Part shown: in pieces, positions 1 through 11,500 of the stretch
Layout: every line of letters begins with the position of its first letter
Position numbering within the stretch: position 1 is the first letter of the stretch
Source of the DNA: Zanthoxylum bungeanum
Taxonomy: Eukaryota; Streptophyta; Magnoliopsida; Sapindales; Rutaceae
NCBI GenBank assembly: GCA_019454045.1
Contig: SKCR01021359.1
Coordinates: forward strand, 35,544-99,543
Direction of reading: 5' to 3'
DNA length: 64,000 nucleotides
The notes under the pieces: model-generated
Database searches by the model: none
What the model saw: only the letters and a program-made list of their open reading frames with translations
Told to the model about the DNA's origin: nothing
Translations under genes and position numbers: made by a program

Positions 1-587
1 AAATGGCTAACAACAATTCATTATGGCCAACAAAAAGGAGCATGATTCAACGAATTGTAAGAATTTATGAAGTTGGAGCTAACTCAGCCGTGAATACTAA
101 GTTAGAGCAAATGTGAAAAAGTCATGAAACACTTAGCACGCAAGTTGTAAACATCGCCAGAGCCACAAGTTCACCATATGGAGAAGCACCAGAGCCAAAC
201 CAACATGAAGAAACAGTGAACTATGTCAACAATTTCAACAGACATGAGAACAAACCATATTCCAACACCTATAACCTAGGGTGGAGGAATCATCCCAATT
301 TTTCATGGAGTAACAATTCAGGGCAAAAGAACATTCCACCACTTGGATTTCAACAGAAAAACAAAATCCAGGAGTTTGAAAAAGAACCAGAAATGAAAGA
401 ATAGATTGCAGAGATGTTCAAAAAGTTACAAGTAGCATATGATGTTATTTTTTAAAGCCAATCTGCTTCCATCAAAGCACTTGAGAATCAAATTGGACAA
501 TTGGCCAATGCTCAGAGTTACAGACCGCCAGGGAACCTTCCTAGCAACACAGAACCAAATCCAAGAAATCGAGGGTAGGAGCAATGC
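1..587 (+). pseudogene. Athila-type gag, C-terminal part, interrupted
   Basis: This is the end of a Ty3/gypsy gag polyprotein of the Athila type. A short open stretch (216-404) carries the gag motif NPYSNTYN-like followed by WRNHPNFSW, seen here as YSNTYNLGWRNHPNFSW. A different frame near 455-570 reads as the typical coiled segment ALENQIGQLANAQ followed by a proline-rich linker. In-frame stops and frame changes show it is dead. The reading resumes at 8802, so the 588-8801 element landed inside it. The 5-bp sequence AATGC at 583-587 is repeated at 8802-8806. The left part of this host element lies outside the window. Confidence 0.8.
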
Positions 588-2939
588 TGTGGGAACACAG
601 CTACCTGGGCGACGCTATTCTAGGCTCGCGGCCTAGTTGGGAAGTACGAAATAACATGGAGTCGCCACCCGGTGTGAACCGGGAAAATGAGATTTAAGGC
701 CGCACTCACCCCTCGCAAGGGAATACCTCAAACCATTGGGTTCGGAATGGTCCCTTACTTATGTCACTTGTAATAAAATGATTTATGTAATAATTTAACC
801 AGGCTTACAACATTTATTTCCAAAAATATCATGCTTCTAAATTCATATGCATACATCAACAAGTTCATCACAACATGCAACATCACATGGCAATCTCATG
901 AACATATTTCAATCCTATGATATGGAAAACTAAGAACAACTTAATCATGCTTGAATACTATCTCATGAACGTATTAACCAAATAACATGCTAACAGCCTA
1001 ACGGAAATGATAACGCCCTATCGTATGGCGTTTGATAACCCGTTCGAACGAAAATGAAACAGAATGCTCGCGTTCGTATGGTGTTTGATAACGCGTTCGA
1101 ACGGGAACAGACCTGATGCATGAAATGGGACGCAATACATAAACAACAAAATAAAGGGGGCGCGGCGAAGTACTGCCGTAAAGGTGGCCTTTTGGGGGCT
1201 CTTGATCTCTCAAAGAGAGGACCTTTAGACCAACATACTAAGCCCATGCGCGTCATATCACATCATGCATATAAACATAAAGACAATCATATTCAACTAA
1301 GTATGTCCGATTGAACGTGTCTTGCATCCAACCGAACACACATCAACCGGCGCGGCAAAGCATCGTGGTAAAGGTTTTAACCCCTCCCCATAGGGGATCT
1401 TTCATTCCACTTACTAAGCTCATGCGCTCGATTGAACCATGCATAAATAAGCAACAATATTAAACGTAATGTGTCCGATTGAACGTATCTCGCATTCAAC
1501 CGAACACACATCAATCGGTGCGGCAAAGCATCGTGGTGAAGGATTTTAACCCTTCCGATTAGGGGACCTTTCATCGCACTTACTGAGCCCATGCACTCGA
1601 TTATATCATACACAAATAAACGACATACAGAATTTAAATAACAAGAAATAGATAAACCAAAGCAACACAAAACAAGAGAAGGTGCCGTTTACTCAAGTGG
1701 TACGTGGAGTTGTATCCCAAGTACAGACCGCACTACCGTCCATTCGGATTCGGCTACGGAATTTACGTCTGGGTTTCCATCCTATATACCACAAGAGACG
1801 ACACTTTTCCATTTCATTCAAGCCACAACATGCATCCATAAACGACTCTCATGCGAATAAAATTCAATAATAAAAGGAACGAATATAAACTAATGAAAAA
1901 GTGTCCTCAGGTCTAACCTTTTAAGTCGTCTCTCGGACTCGCGTTTCACGAAGATCGGAAGGGGTAAAGCTCCGCAACTCTTCTGGTTCACTGGTTCACT
2001 GCTCTCGTTCGTTGTCTTACTGTTTTGGGTCGTCATCCTCCGTCTTTTGCTGCTTTTTTGACTCCGATTCGCTGCCGCTGCTACTGTTTTGCTGCTGTAT
2101 TTTAGTTACTGTTCTTGGGATGTTTTGGCTACTGTTTTGGGTGTGTTTTTCGGTGATGTTATGGAGTGGTTCGGGGGCTGTTTTATGTGTGTGTTTAGGG
2201 CTGCTGTATGGGCTGTTTTAGGAGGTGCAGGGGCTGTTGTTTTCGGTTGTGGAGTGGGGTTGATGAAGGGGATTATTTCTGTTTTTCTTCTTATTATTGC
2301 CGTGAGTTGTGTGTATCTTCTCTGTATGAGCTAGCTAGGGTTGAGAAGGTTGGTGAATGGTTCTTTTTATAGGCAAAGGGTTAGGCTTGACAAGGAAAGG
2401 GATTTGATTTGGTGTTGGATAAGGGAAGTCAAAGATTGAGGGGGGACAAATCTTGGCTAGATAAGGAAGGTTGAATATTTAGTTTATGTTGATTAGGCAT
2501 ACAATATTTTAAGTTTGGGAACAATATATTGGTTGATTGATTTTAACTTGGTATGATTATATTTGATTGGTTTAGATTAGGTATGATATGGTATGTGATT
2601 TTTAGATTTGTTTTGATTTCACCATGTGTTAAATATGTGTTTTAAGTGGGCTTGGGCGTGTGGGCCAAGGCTTGGGCGAATTGGGCTTGATGTGAGGCTA
2701 GCAGCAAAACCAGAATTACCGACACCGTTCGAACGCCTCCTCGAACGTGGCACGAACGTCCGCAATCTGCCAGACATTCGAACGAAGTAACGAATGCAGC
2801 ACCAATGAAGACAGTGAACTTGTTTATTCTGAATTCCCCCTTCCGATGTCCGTTTTCCGTGACCTCCGTGACTTAAAAGGTAGTGTCTCCAAAATGAGAC
2901 TCATCATAGGGACTTATGTGTAAAAATGCAGTGCCTACA
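588..2939 (-). repeat. 3' LTR of the 588-8801 element
   Basis: This 2,352-bp LTR is nearly identical to 6273-8801 but lacks about 175 bp present in the other LTR (around 6693-6870), which contains extra CGTTCGAACG motifs. A TATA-like box lies on the minus strand at 2364-2371. Around 1160-1600 there are about three diverged copies of a 150-180 bp unit containing GCGCATGGGCTTAGT-like sequence on the minus strand. The ends read TGTAGGC...CCCACA on the minus strand. Confidence 0.9.
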
Positions 2940-2953
2940 GTCGCCCCCACTTT
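2940..2953 (-). other. Polypurine tract of the 588-8801 element
   Basis: On the minus strand the sequence AAAGTGGGGGCGAC abuts the LTR start TGTAGGC directly. The same junction occurs on the plus strand at 35,018-35,032 in a related element, which confirms its role as the plus-strand DNA priming site. Confidence 0.85.
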
Positions 2954-3109
2954 GATGGGACTTGTGTAATGTGCAACAGTGACAATCCTATCAAAGTTAT
3001 GCAATGCATTTTCACTTACCTGGCTCGCCAACTGCCACTTGACTCTCCACGTGTTGAGCTGATTTAGGTGGTGAGGTGCTGCGACCCCTGGTTTATTCCC
3101 GAACCGTGT

Positions 3110-4060
3110 TGTGATGTGGTCCATTCCCGAACCGTTGCCGTAAGGTGGTCCATTCCCCAACCGTTACTGTGAGTTGGTCCATTCTCGAATCGTTACTGTG
3201 AGGTGTTCATTCCCGAACTGTTATCATGAGGTGGTCCATTCCCAAACCGTTACTGTGAGGTGTCCATTCTCGAACTGTTACTGTGAGGTGGTCCATTCTC
3301 GAACTTTTACTGTGAGGTGGTCCATTCTCGAACCGTGCTTCCATTCTTGGAGTGCCATTCTCGGCCTGTTCATTCTTGAACTGTGTTCCATTCTTGGATT
3401 GCCATTCTCGGCTTGTTCATTCTTGAACTGTCCATTCCCGGACCATATCTCCATTCTCGGAGTGTCATTTCCGACTTTTTCATTCTTGAACTCTGCTCCA
3501 TTCTTGGATTGCCATTCTCGGCTTGTTCATTCTTGAACTGTGTTTCCATTCTTGGAGTGCCATTCTCGGCATCTGTTGTGGTAGCGGTTCATTTCTGAAC
3601 CGTGCTGTGCGAGAATGTGGCTCATTTTTGAACCGTTATTTGATGAGATGGTCTTTGTCGCGGCAAACCTGCGAACACAAAACAAACATTGCATGTATGT
3701 GATATGTATGCATGTATGCATGTATATGTATCATATTCCGATGGGTTAGGCTTTCCTTGGTCCATTTCCGAACCGTGCTCCATTCTCAGAGTGCCATTTT
3801 CAGCGAGATAAGATGATGGTCCATCTCGAACCGTGCTCCATTTTCGGGGTGCCCTTTTCGGTGAGATGTGATAATGGTCAATTTCCGAACCGTTACTGAT
3901 GAGAGATGGTCCATTTCCGAACCGTGTTGATAATGATGTGGTCCATTTCCGAACCTTGCTTCATTCTTGGAGTGCAATTCCCGGCTTGCCATTCTCGGCG
4001 TGCTCATTCTCGAGCTGTCTATTCTCGGACTATATCTCCATTCTCGGAGTGCCATTCTCG
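3110..4060. repeat. Tandem array of a GGTCCATTC-CGAACCGT unit
   Basis: Many degenerate copies of a roughly 25-35 bp unit built on GGTCCATTCYCGAACCGT, with TTACTGTGAGGT or ATTCTCGGAGTGCCATTC spacers, fill this stretch. It lies just inside the polypurine tract. Open frames such as 3174-3536 are by-products of the periodicity and are not genes. Confidence 0.85.
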
Positions 4061-4074
4061 GCAGAACTGATCTG

Positions 4075-5110
4075 ATGTGATGCGGGCCTCGCCTTCAGAA
4101 TGCCATACCCGGCAATGCTGATCTGATGTAATATGGGCCTCGCCCCCAGAATGCCATACCCGACAAGACTGATACTGATGTTAATACGGGCCTCGCCCCC
4201 AAACTGATGCTGATGTGGGCCTCGCCCTAAACTGATGATGATGTGGGCCTCGGCCCTGGGATTCATTCCAAATTCTGAAGACTTGGGCCTCGGCCCTGGG
4301 ATTCATTACCTGGATTCATTCCAAATTCTGATGAGGTGGACCTCGACCCTGGGATTCATTCCCTGATTCATTCCAAAACTCTGACGATGTGGGCCTCGGC
4401 CCTAGGATTCATTCCTGGAGTCATTCCAAAATTCTGACGATGTGGGCCTCGGCCCTAGGATTCATTCCTTGAGTCATTCCAAAATCCTTCTGATGTGGGC
4501 CTCAGCCCTGGGATTCATTCCCTGGGAGTCATTCCAAAATTCTTCTGATGTGGGCCTCAGCCCTGGGATTCATTCCCTAAAACTGATATTGATGTGGGCC
4601 TCGCCCCCAGACTGATACTAATGTAGGCCTCGGCCCTGGGACTCACCCCCAAACTGATACTGATGTGGGCCTCAGCCTTAACTGATACTGACATGGGCCT
4701 CGCCCTAAACTGATGCTGATGTGGGCCTCGCCCCCAAGCTGATGCTGATGTGGGCCTCGCCCCCAAGCTGATGTGGGCCTCGCCCCAAACTGATACTGAT
4801 GTGGGCCTCAACCCTGGGATTCATTCCCTAAAACTGATATTGACGTGGGCCTCGCCCCCAGACTGATACTAATGTAGGCCTCGGCCTTAGGACTCATCCT
4901 CAAACTGATACTGATATGGGCCTCGGCCCTGGGACTCATCCCCAAAATTGATACTGATATGGGCCTCGCCCCCAAACTGATATTGATATGGGCCTCGCCC
5001 CTGTGATTCATTTTTGAAACTGCTGACATGGGCCTCAACCCTGGGATTCATTCCAACACTCTGACGACATGGCCCTCGACCTTGGGACTCATCCCCAAAA
5101 CTACTACTCA
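4075..5110. repeat. Tandem array of a TGGGCCTCGCCC unit
   Basis: This is a second array with units of about 30-60 bp containing GATGTGGGCCTCG(G)CCC and GGGATTCATTCC or CCCAAACTGATACTGAT. The reverse complement of the same unit forms the arrays at 28.8-29.0 kb and 33.2-34.3 kb, so the three loci belong to one element family. The minus-strand ORFs with SISLGARPTS-like periodic peptides here are repeat translations. Confidence 0.88.
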
Positions 5111-5270
5111 TATGTTGCTGATTCTGGTTGTCTTGTCTTTTCCCTAACCCAACGGGAATCTTGGATGGCTTTTAAATCACAAGGGTTAACATGATGCATG
5201 TATGCATGGGGTGCATGAGATGCATATGATACAAGGAATATATCAACTCATTAAAATTCTCACACAAATC

Positions 5271-5730
5271 GGCCCATCATCATTTTAGAAGCTTTTGGGC
5301 TAACTGTCATAGGATTGAACCCGTCCCAGTTTAAATGGCCCAACGAGTTCATGTCTTATGGCAAAGAGCCCAACTAAATCCAAATGATAATATTCCGAAC
5401 ACAATCATAACATGGCCCATTGTTATTTAGAAGCCTTTTGGCCCAATCGTCATCAGGTATGTTATTGTCCCAGTTTAAATGGCCCAACAAGCCCATATCT
5501 CATGACAAAAGATCCAGATGGATTCAAATAGCAATGTTCCCAAACATAAGCATACAAGGAAGATATTATAAACATAAAATAATAACTTCTACCGTGTGGC
5601 CCACCATCATTTCAGAAGCTTTGGGCCTAATTGTCATAGGATACGAACCTGCCCCAGTTTAAATGGCCCAGCAAGTTCGCATTTTTGACAAAGAGTCCAA
5701 TTCATCCAAATGATAATGGTCCTAAAGCAC
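5271..5730. repeat. Three tandem copies of a ~145-185 bp unit
   Basis: Starting near 5271, 5414 and 5588 the sequence repeats GGCCCAtcatCATTT.AGAAGC, then TTGGGC...TGTCATAGGAT, then CCCAGTTTAAATGGCCCA. These lie in the 5' leader of the 588-8801 element when it is read on the minus strand. I see no coding potential between here and the primer site. Confidence 0.8.
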
Positions 5731-6251
5731 AAGGAAATATTTGTTATAGGCTATACAACCCGGTCTACGCATGGGTTCGTGGGAGTATGGACAAAGGCTC
5801 TCATCGGCGAAGGATGGCCCACAACTAGGTCTCCCCAATCAAGGGTTCGAGCAACCAAGTGAGCACACCCTTTTTTTATACACTAAGGTACGTGCCAATG
5901 AGCTATGGTGTGTGACGGACTATCAAATGGATTTCCCGTTGTAGATTCCCCAGAGGGAAGGTGGAGCGAGGCTCACTTAAATACCCAAGCCTCTTAGGCT
6001 CTTATCGCTTGGTGTAAGGAATAAACAACGAGTCCTCCAAATTAGTCCATCATAAAAGGCTACGAGTAAATGGCTATCTAGGTGCCTTCACAGCTTTTCC
6101 TTCTAGAAAGGTAGTGAGTGAAGGAATACACCAAACCATTACCTAGCCTTAAAATGCCTTTGATTAAACCCTCACTTTATCCACTATAGACACGGTCAAT
6201 TAAAACATAAATCCAAACATTACAAGATAATATTTCGGGGCCAATTCTCTA

Positions 6252-6269
6252 TCCCCAGTGGAGTCGCCA
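6252..6269 (-). other. Primer binding site, tRNA-Arg type
   Basis: The minus strand reads TGGCGACTCCACTGGGGA, 3 bp inside the end of the LTR at 6273. This matches the primer site used by Tat/Ogre-type elements and assigned to tRNA-Arg (family knowledge). It marks the 5' side of the element. Confidence 0.85.
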
Positions 6270-6272
6270 GAC

Positions 6273-8801
6273 TGTGGGAACACAGCTACCTGGGCGACGC
6301 TATTCTAGGCTCGCGGCCTAGTTGGGAAGTACGAAATAACATGGAGTCGCCACCCGGTGTGAACCGGGAAAATGAGATTTAAGGCCGCACTCACCCCTCG
6401 CAAGGGAAGACCTCAAACCATTGGGTTCGGAATGGTCCCTTACTTATGTCACTTGTAATAAAAGGATTTATGTAATAATTTAACCAGGCTTAAATAACAT
6501 TTATTTCCAAAAATATCATGCTTCTAAATTCATATGCATACATCAACAAGTTCATCACAACATGCAACATCACATGGCAATCTCATGAACATATTTCAAT
6601 CCTATGATATGGAAAACTAAGAACAACCTAATCATGCTTGAATACTATCTCATGAACGTATTAACCAAATAACATGCTAGCAGCCTAATCATGCTTGAAT
6701 ACAATCCCAAGAACACATAGAATGGATAAATGCAGGAATACAAATAATACGGTTGGCTATATAACACAAGAAAGATCAACCAAGAGGCAATTATGCATGA
6801 ATATGATAAGACAGACTCAGTTCAGTGTGTGCGCGTTCGTGTAGCGTTCGTAAACGCGTTCGAACGGTAAATAGCAAGTTCGCGTTCGTATGGCATTTGA
6901 TAACGCGTTCGAACGGAAATGAAACAGAATGCTCGCGTTCGTATGGCGTTTGATAACGCGTTCGAACGGGAACAAACCTGATGCATGAAATGGGACGCAA
7001 TACATAAACAACAAAATAAAGGGGGCACGGCGAAGTACTGCCGTAAAGGTGGCCTTTTGGGGGCTCTTGATCTCTCAAAGAGATGACCTTTAGACCAACA
7101 TACTAAGCCCATGCGCGTCATATCACATCATGCATACAAACATAAAGACAATCATATTCAACTAAGTATGTCCGATTGAACGTGTCTTGCATCCAACCGA
7201 ACACACATCAACCGGCGCGGCAAAGCATCGTGGTAAAGGGCTTTAACCCCTCCCCATAGGGGATCTTTCATTCCACTTACTAAGCCCATGCGCTCGATTG
7301 AACCATGCATAAATAAGCAACAATATTAACGTAATGTGTCCGATTGAACGTATCTCGCATTCAACCGAACACACATCAATCGGTGCGGCAAAACATCGTG
7401 GTGAAGGATTTTAACCCTTCCGATTAGGGGACCTTTCATCGCACTTACTGAGCCCATGCACTCGATTATATCATACACAAATAAACGACATACATAATTT
7501 AAATAACAAGAAATAGATAAACCAAAGCAACACAAAACAAGAGAAGGTGCCGTTTACTCAAGTGGTACGTGGAGTTGTATCCCAAGTACAGACCGCACTA
7601 CCGTCCATTCGGATTCAGCTACGGAATTTACGTCTGGGTTTCCATCCTATATACCACAAGAGACGACACTCTTCCATTTCATTCAAGCCACAACATGCAT
7701 CCATAAACGACTCTCATGCGAATAAAATTCAATAATAAAAGGAACGAATATAAACTAATCAAAAAGTGCCCTCATGTCTAACCTTTTAAGTCGTCTCTCG
7801 GACTCGCGTTTCACGAAGATCGGAAAGGGTAAAGCTCCGCAACTCTTTCGGTTCACTGGTTCACTGCTCTCGTTCGTTGTCTTACTATTTTGGGTCGTTG
7901 TCCTCCGTCTTTTGCTGCTGTTTTGACTCTGATTCGCTGCCGCTGCTACTGTTTTGCTGCTGTATTTTAGTTACTGTTCTTGGGATGTTTTGGCTACTGT
8001 TTTGGGTGTGTTTTCGGTGATGTTATGGTGTGGTTCAGGGGCTGTTTTATGTGTGTGTTTAGGGCTGCTGTATGGGCTGTTTTAGGAGGTGTAGGGGCTG
8101 CTGTTTTCGGTTGTGGAGTGGGGTTGATGAAGGGGATTATTTCTGTTTTTTTTCTTGTTATTGCCGTGAGTTGTGTGTATCTTCTCTGTATGAGCTAGCT
8201 AGGGTTGAGAAGGTTGGTGAATGGTTCTTTTTATAGGCAAAGGGTTAGGCTTGACAAGGAAGGGATTTGATTTAGTGTTGGATAAGGGAAGTCAAAGATT
8301 GAGGGGGGACAAATCTTGGCTAGATAGGGAAGGTTGAATATTTAGTTTATGTTGATTAGGCATACAATATTTTAAGTTTGGGAACAATATATTGGCTGAT
8401 TGATTTTAACTTGGTATGATTATATTTGATTGGTTTAGATTAGGTATGATATAGTATGTGATTTTTAGATTTGTTTTGATTTCACCATGTGTTAAATATG
8501 TGTTTTAAGTGGGCTTGGGCGTGTGGGCCAAGGCTTGGGCGAATTGGGCTTGATGTGAGGCTAGCAGCAAAACCAGAATTACCGACACCGTTCGAACACC
8601 TCCTCGAACGTGGCACGAACGTCCGCAATCTGCCAGACGTTCGAACGAAGTAATGAATGCAGCACCAACGAAGACAGTGAACTTGTTTATTCTGAATTCC
8701 CCATTCCGATGTCCGTTTTCCGTGACCTCCGTGACTTAAAGGTAGTGTCTCCAAAATGAAACTCATCATAGGGACTTATGTGTAAAAATGCAGTGCCTAC
8801 A
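6273..8801 (-). repeat. 5' LTR of the 588-8801 element
   Basis: This 2,529-bp LTR is the fuller of the pair. A TATA-like box lies on the minus strand at 8228-8235, preceded by CCCTTTGCC. Several copies of the palindrome CGTTCGAACG or close variants lie at about 6835-6970 and 8588-8648. It ends with CCTACA at 8801, followed by the AATGC duplication. Confidence 0.9.
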
Positions 8802-9525
8802 AATGCCAAGTCATTACTTTGAAAAACGGTACTGAAATCAACAAAGATGTTGAAATCAAGGCAACAATTGAAGAGGTTCCTAAAGATGCAGTTCCACAGA
8901 TGGAGGAAAAAGAAGCAAATAAAAAAGATCAAGAAAAATTCACTTCACCTCCACCTTTTTTCTACAGCGTCTCCAGAAAAACAAACTAGACAAGCAGTTT
9001 GCTCGATTCTTGGAGGTGTTCAAAAAGTTGCACATCAACATTCCATTCGCAGAAGCGTTGGAAGAAATGCCCAGCTATGTCAAATTCATGAAAGATATTC
9101 TTTCACGAAAGTAAAGATCGGGAGATTACGAGACAGTAGCATTGACAGAAGAATGAAGTGCAATCATTCAGAGGAAACTTCCCCCGAAGTTGAAAGATCA
9201 TGGCAGTTTCATTGTCCCATGTACCATTGGAGAACATTATATCGGTAAGGCTTTATGTGATTTAGGTGCAAGTGTTAATTTAATGTCTTTTTCTATATAC
9301 AGGAAACTGCAAATTGGAGAAGCAATGCCTACCTCAGTCTCTCTGCAACTTGCTGATCGAACGCTCGCATTTCCGAGAGGTGTTGTTGAAGATGTGCTGG
9401 TCAAAGTCGACAAACTCATTCTCCCAGCATATTTCATTATCCTTGACATGGAAGAAGATAAATATGTTTTTATCATCCTTGGGAGACCATTCTTGGCTAC
9501 AGGTCGAACTGTGATTGATGTGTAA
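8802..9525 (+). pseudogene. Athila-type gag tail and retropepsin-like protease
   Basis: Reading resumes in the frame broken at 587, with a gag-tail motif of the QCQVITLKNGTE type. After frame changes it gives the Athila linker ending in HGSFIVPCTIG. The stretch 9190-9525 is an open aspartic-protease domain. The catalytic triad region reads DLGASVNLM where active proteases usually have D-S/T-G-A, so the first step is altered. The domain ends with LGRPFLATGRTVIDV and a stop at 9523-9525. The protease would process the polyprotein in virus-like particles. Frameshifts upstream and the stop make the locus non-functional. Confidence 0.82.
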
Positions 9526-9546
9526 AAAGGATAACTAACTATAAAA

Positions 9547-10533
9547 GTGCATGACCAAGAAGTTACCTTTAATGTTTTCAAAGCCATGAGATTCCCGAGT
9601 GATGAAAAAGAGGAAAAATATTTCAGAATTGATGTTGTTGATAGTATCATTCAGGATACTGATACAATTCCCACATATAAACTTGAAGCTTGCATCACCA
9701 ACATGACTGACAGCGAGCTAGATGCTGAAATTCTGGAATGTATCAACTATCTTGACAAGCCATTCCAATTCAAATCGACACCACCAGTGGAAAGTCTGGA
9801 ACTTCCGAAGAAAGATCGAATCAAGTCCTCAATTGAAGAACCACCGCAGCTGGAGCTGAAGCTATTGCCGAGTCATCTCAGGTATGCATTTCTTGGAAAC
9901 TCTTCTGAATTACCTGTTATTATTTATTCTTCGCTAACATTGGAGCAGGACGAAAAGTTACTGAGAGTGTTACGAGAACACAAAATAGCCATTGGCTGGA
10001 CTATAGTATACATTCGAGGCATTAGTCCATCATTTTGCATGCACAAGATTCTGATGAATGATGAGTACAAACCCACAGTGGAGCATCAACATAGACTCAA
10101 TCCAATCATGAAGGAAGTCGTGAAGAAAGAAATCATCAAATGGTTGGATGCTGGTATCATCTACCCCATCTCAGACAGTAGTTGGGTGAGTCTTATGCAG
10201 TGTATACCGAAGAAATTAGGAATTATTGTAGTCACAAATGAAAAGAACGAGTTGATTCAAACAAGAACGGTGACTGGATGGAGAGTATGTATGGACTACC
10301 GAAAACTGAACAAAGCAACAAGGAAAAACCATTTTCCGCTACCATTCATTGACCAGATGCTAGACATACTGGCGACATGAGTTCTATTGCTTTCTGGATG
10401 GATACTTGGGATACAATCAGATTGCCATCGCCCCAGAAGATCAGGAGAAAACCACATTTACATGTCCGTATGGTACTTTTTCTTTCTGCAGAATGTCATT
10501 TGGACTATGTAAGATCATGAGAAAACCACATTT
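9547..10533 (+). pseudogene. Athila-type reverse transcriptase, N-terminal half
   Basis: Open from 9547 to 10,380, this continues the polyprotein after the protease. It contains a linker, then RT block 1 (RLNPIMKEVVKKEI), WLDAGIIYPISDSSWVS and block 2 (VCMDYRKLNKATRKNHFPLP). After a stop at 10,378-10,380 other frames continue with GYNQIAIAPEDQEKTTFTCP and YGTFSFCRMSFGLC. The YxDD catalytic box, RNase H and integrase are missing because sequence jumps into an LTR fragment at about 10,534. It is a dead, truncated gene that copied element RNA into DNA when intact. Confidence 0.85.
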
Positions 10534-11500
10534 GATGAACGTTTTGGTGTGTTTTAGTTTATTTTGCAGATAAAATAATATTGGGACTCAATGAAATCAT
10601 TTAGGATGAAATTTGGGTCAAATAAGGGTAAAAAAATTGGACTTGACATATTAATTTTGGAGATTGGAAACTTGAAAGGGCGTTCTAACGAAGTGCAGTT
10701 TCGGAAATTTCAATTTTGCGCAACTGTTGTATATTGGGCATAACGTTTTATTCCGATATCGGATTGAGCTGATTCAAGTTTCAGATTAACGAAGACTGAA
10801 AGATCTACAACTTTGAAGAACAAAATAATTTCGAATTCTTAAGAGTTCATGACCGAAATTGATGAAACATCCAGAAGTGTGTTATTCATAATTATTAAAG
10901 TCATTTTCAAAACAAAAAAATAAATAAAAAAATAAAAAATAAAAATAGTCAAGCTCCCACCAAACATAATAGCAATTAATAATGGATTTGGTGGAGCAAT
11001 TAGTGGAGCAATTAATAATGGATTTGGTGGATGATTTGATGGATGTAAAATTTTGTCTATAAATACCAAGCCATTTCATTTGTAAAGTCATACTTTCTTC
11101 TTTGAAATTCCTTAAGAATAACTAAGAAAATTGTATCTTGTTTGTTTATTTACAGCTTTCAGTAATTAATTTCCGCTTTCGCACTTTCTTTTCTTTACTT
11201 TTCAGTTTTTACTTTCTTCAATTTACTTTTACGCACAATACTTTCCTTTCTTTACTTTTTCAGTTTTTACTTTTCAAGCAATGAGGAGGTAACTTCTCAT
11301 TGCTGGGGTAAAAGGTAAAGCTTTTATTATTGCTATTTAATCTCCCCTAATTATAATATAATAACTATTTAAAATCTGACTTAACGAGGATACCGCCATA
11401 TTGGTCGGTTGGTAATTAATTATAAATTGGTTTTAACCTGACTAAGCATGGATACCGCCTGGTTGGTCGGTTGGTAAATAATTATTAATTTGACTTAAAA
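10534..11500 (+). repeat. Truncated Athila-type LTR
   Basis: From GATGAACGTTTTGG onward the sequence parallels the LTR at 47,384-48,350: GTGTTTTAGTTTATTTTGCAG, the GGACT(C)AATG block, CTATAAATACCAAGCC, and the TACCGCC..TTGGTCGGTTGGTAA units. The first ~75 bp of the LTR are missing and the right end is lost at about 11,500, where another repeat begins. A TATA-like CTATAAATA lies at about 11,057. The right junction is approximate. Confidence 0.75.

Larger units (their letters stand above)
588..8801 (-). mobile_element. Non-autonomous Tat/Ogre-type LTR retrotransposon, minus strand
   Basis: This is an 8.2-kb complete element with two long LTRs (588-2939 and 6273-8801), TG...CA ends and a perfect 5-bp target duplication, AATGC, at 583-587 and 8802-8806. 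Read on the minus strand, the 5' LTR is followed by a tRNA-Arg-type primer site and the 3' LTR is preceded by a polypurine tract, which fixes the orientation. The 3.3-kb internal region has no gag or pol and is mostly tandem repeats, so the element must be mobilised in trans, as a LARD-like derivative. The tRNA-Arg primer site and the tandem arrays near the polypurine tract fit the Tat/Ogre group. The related copy at 28-37.9 kb carries a Tat-like integrase tail, which supports this. The assignment is family knowledge; the boundaries are read directly. Confidence 0.92.
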
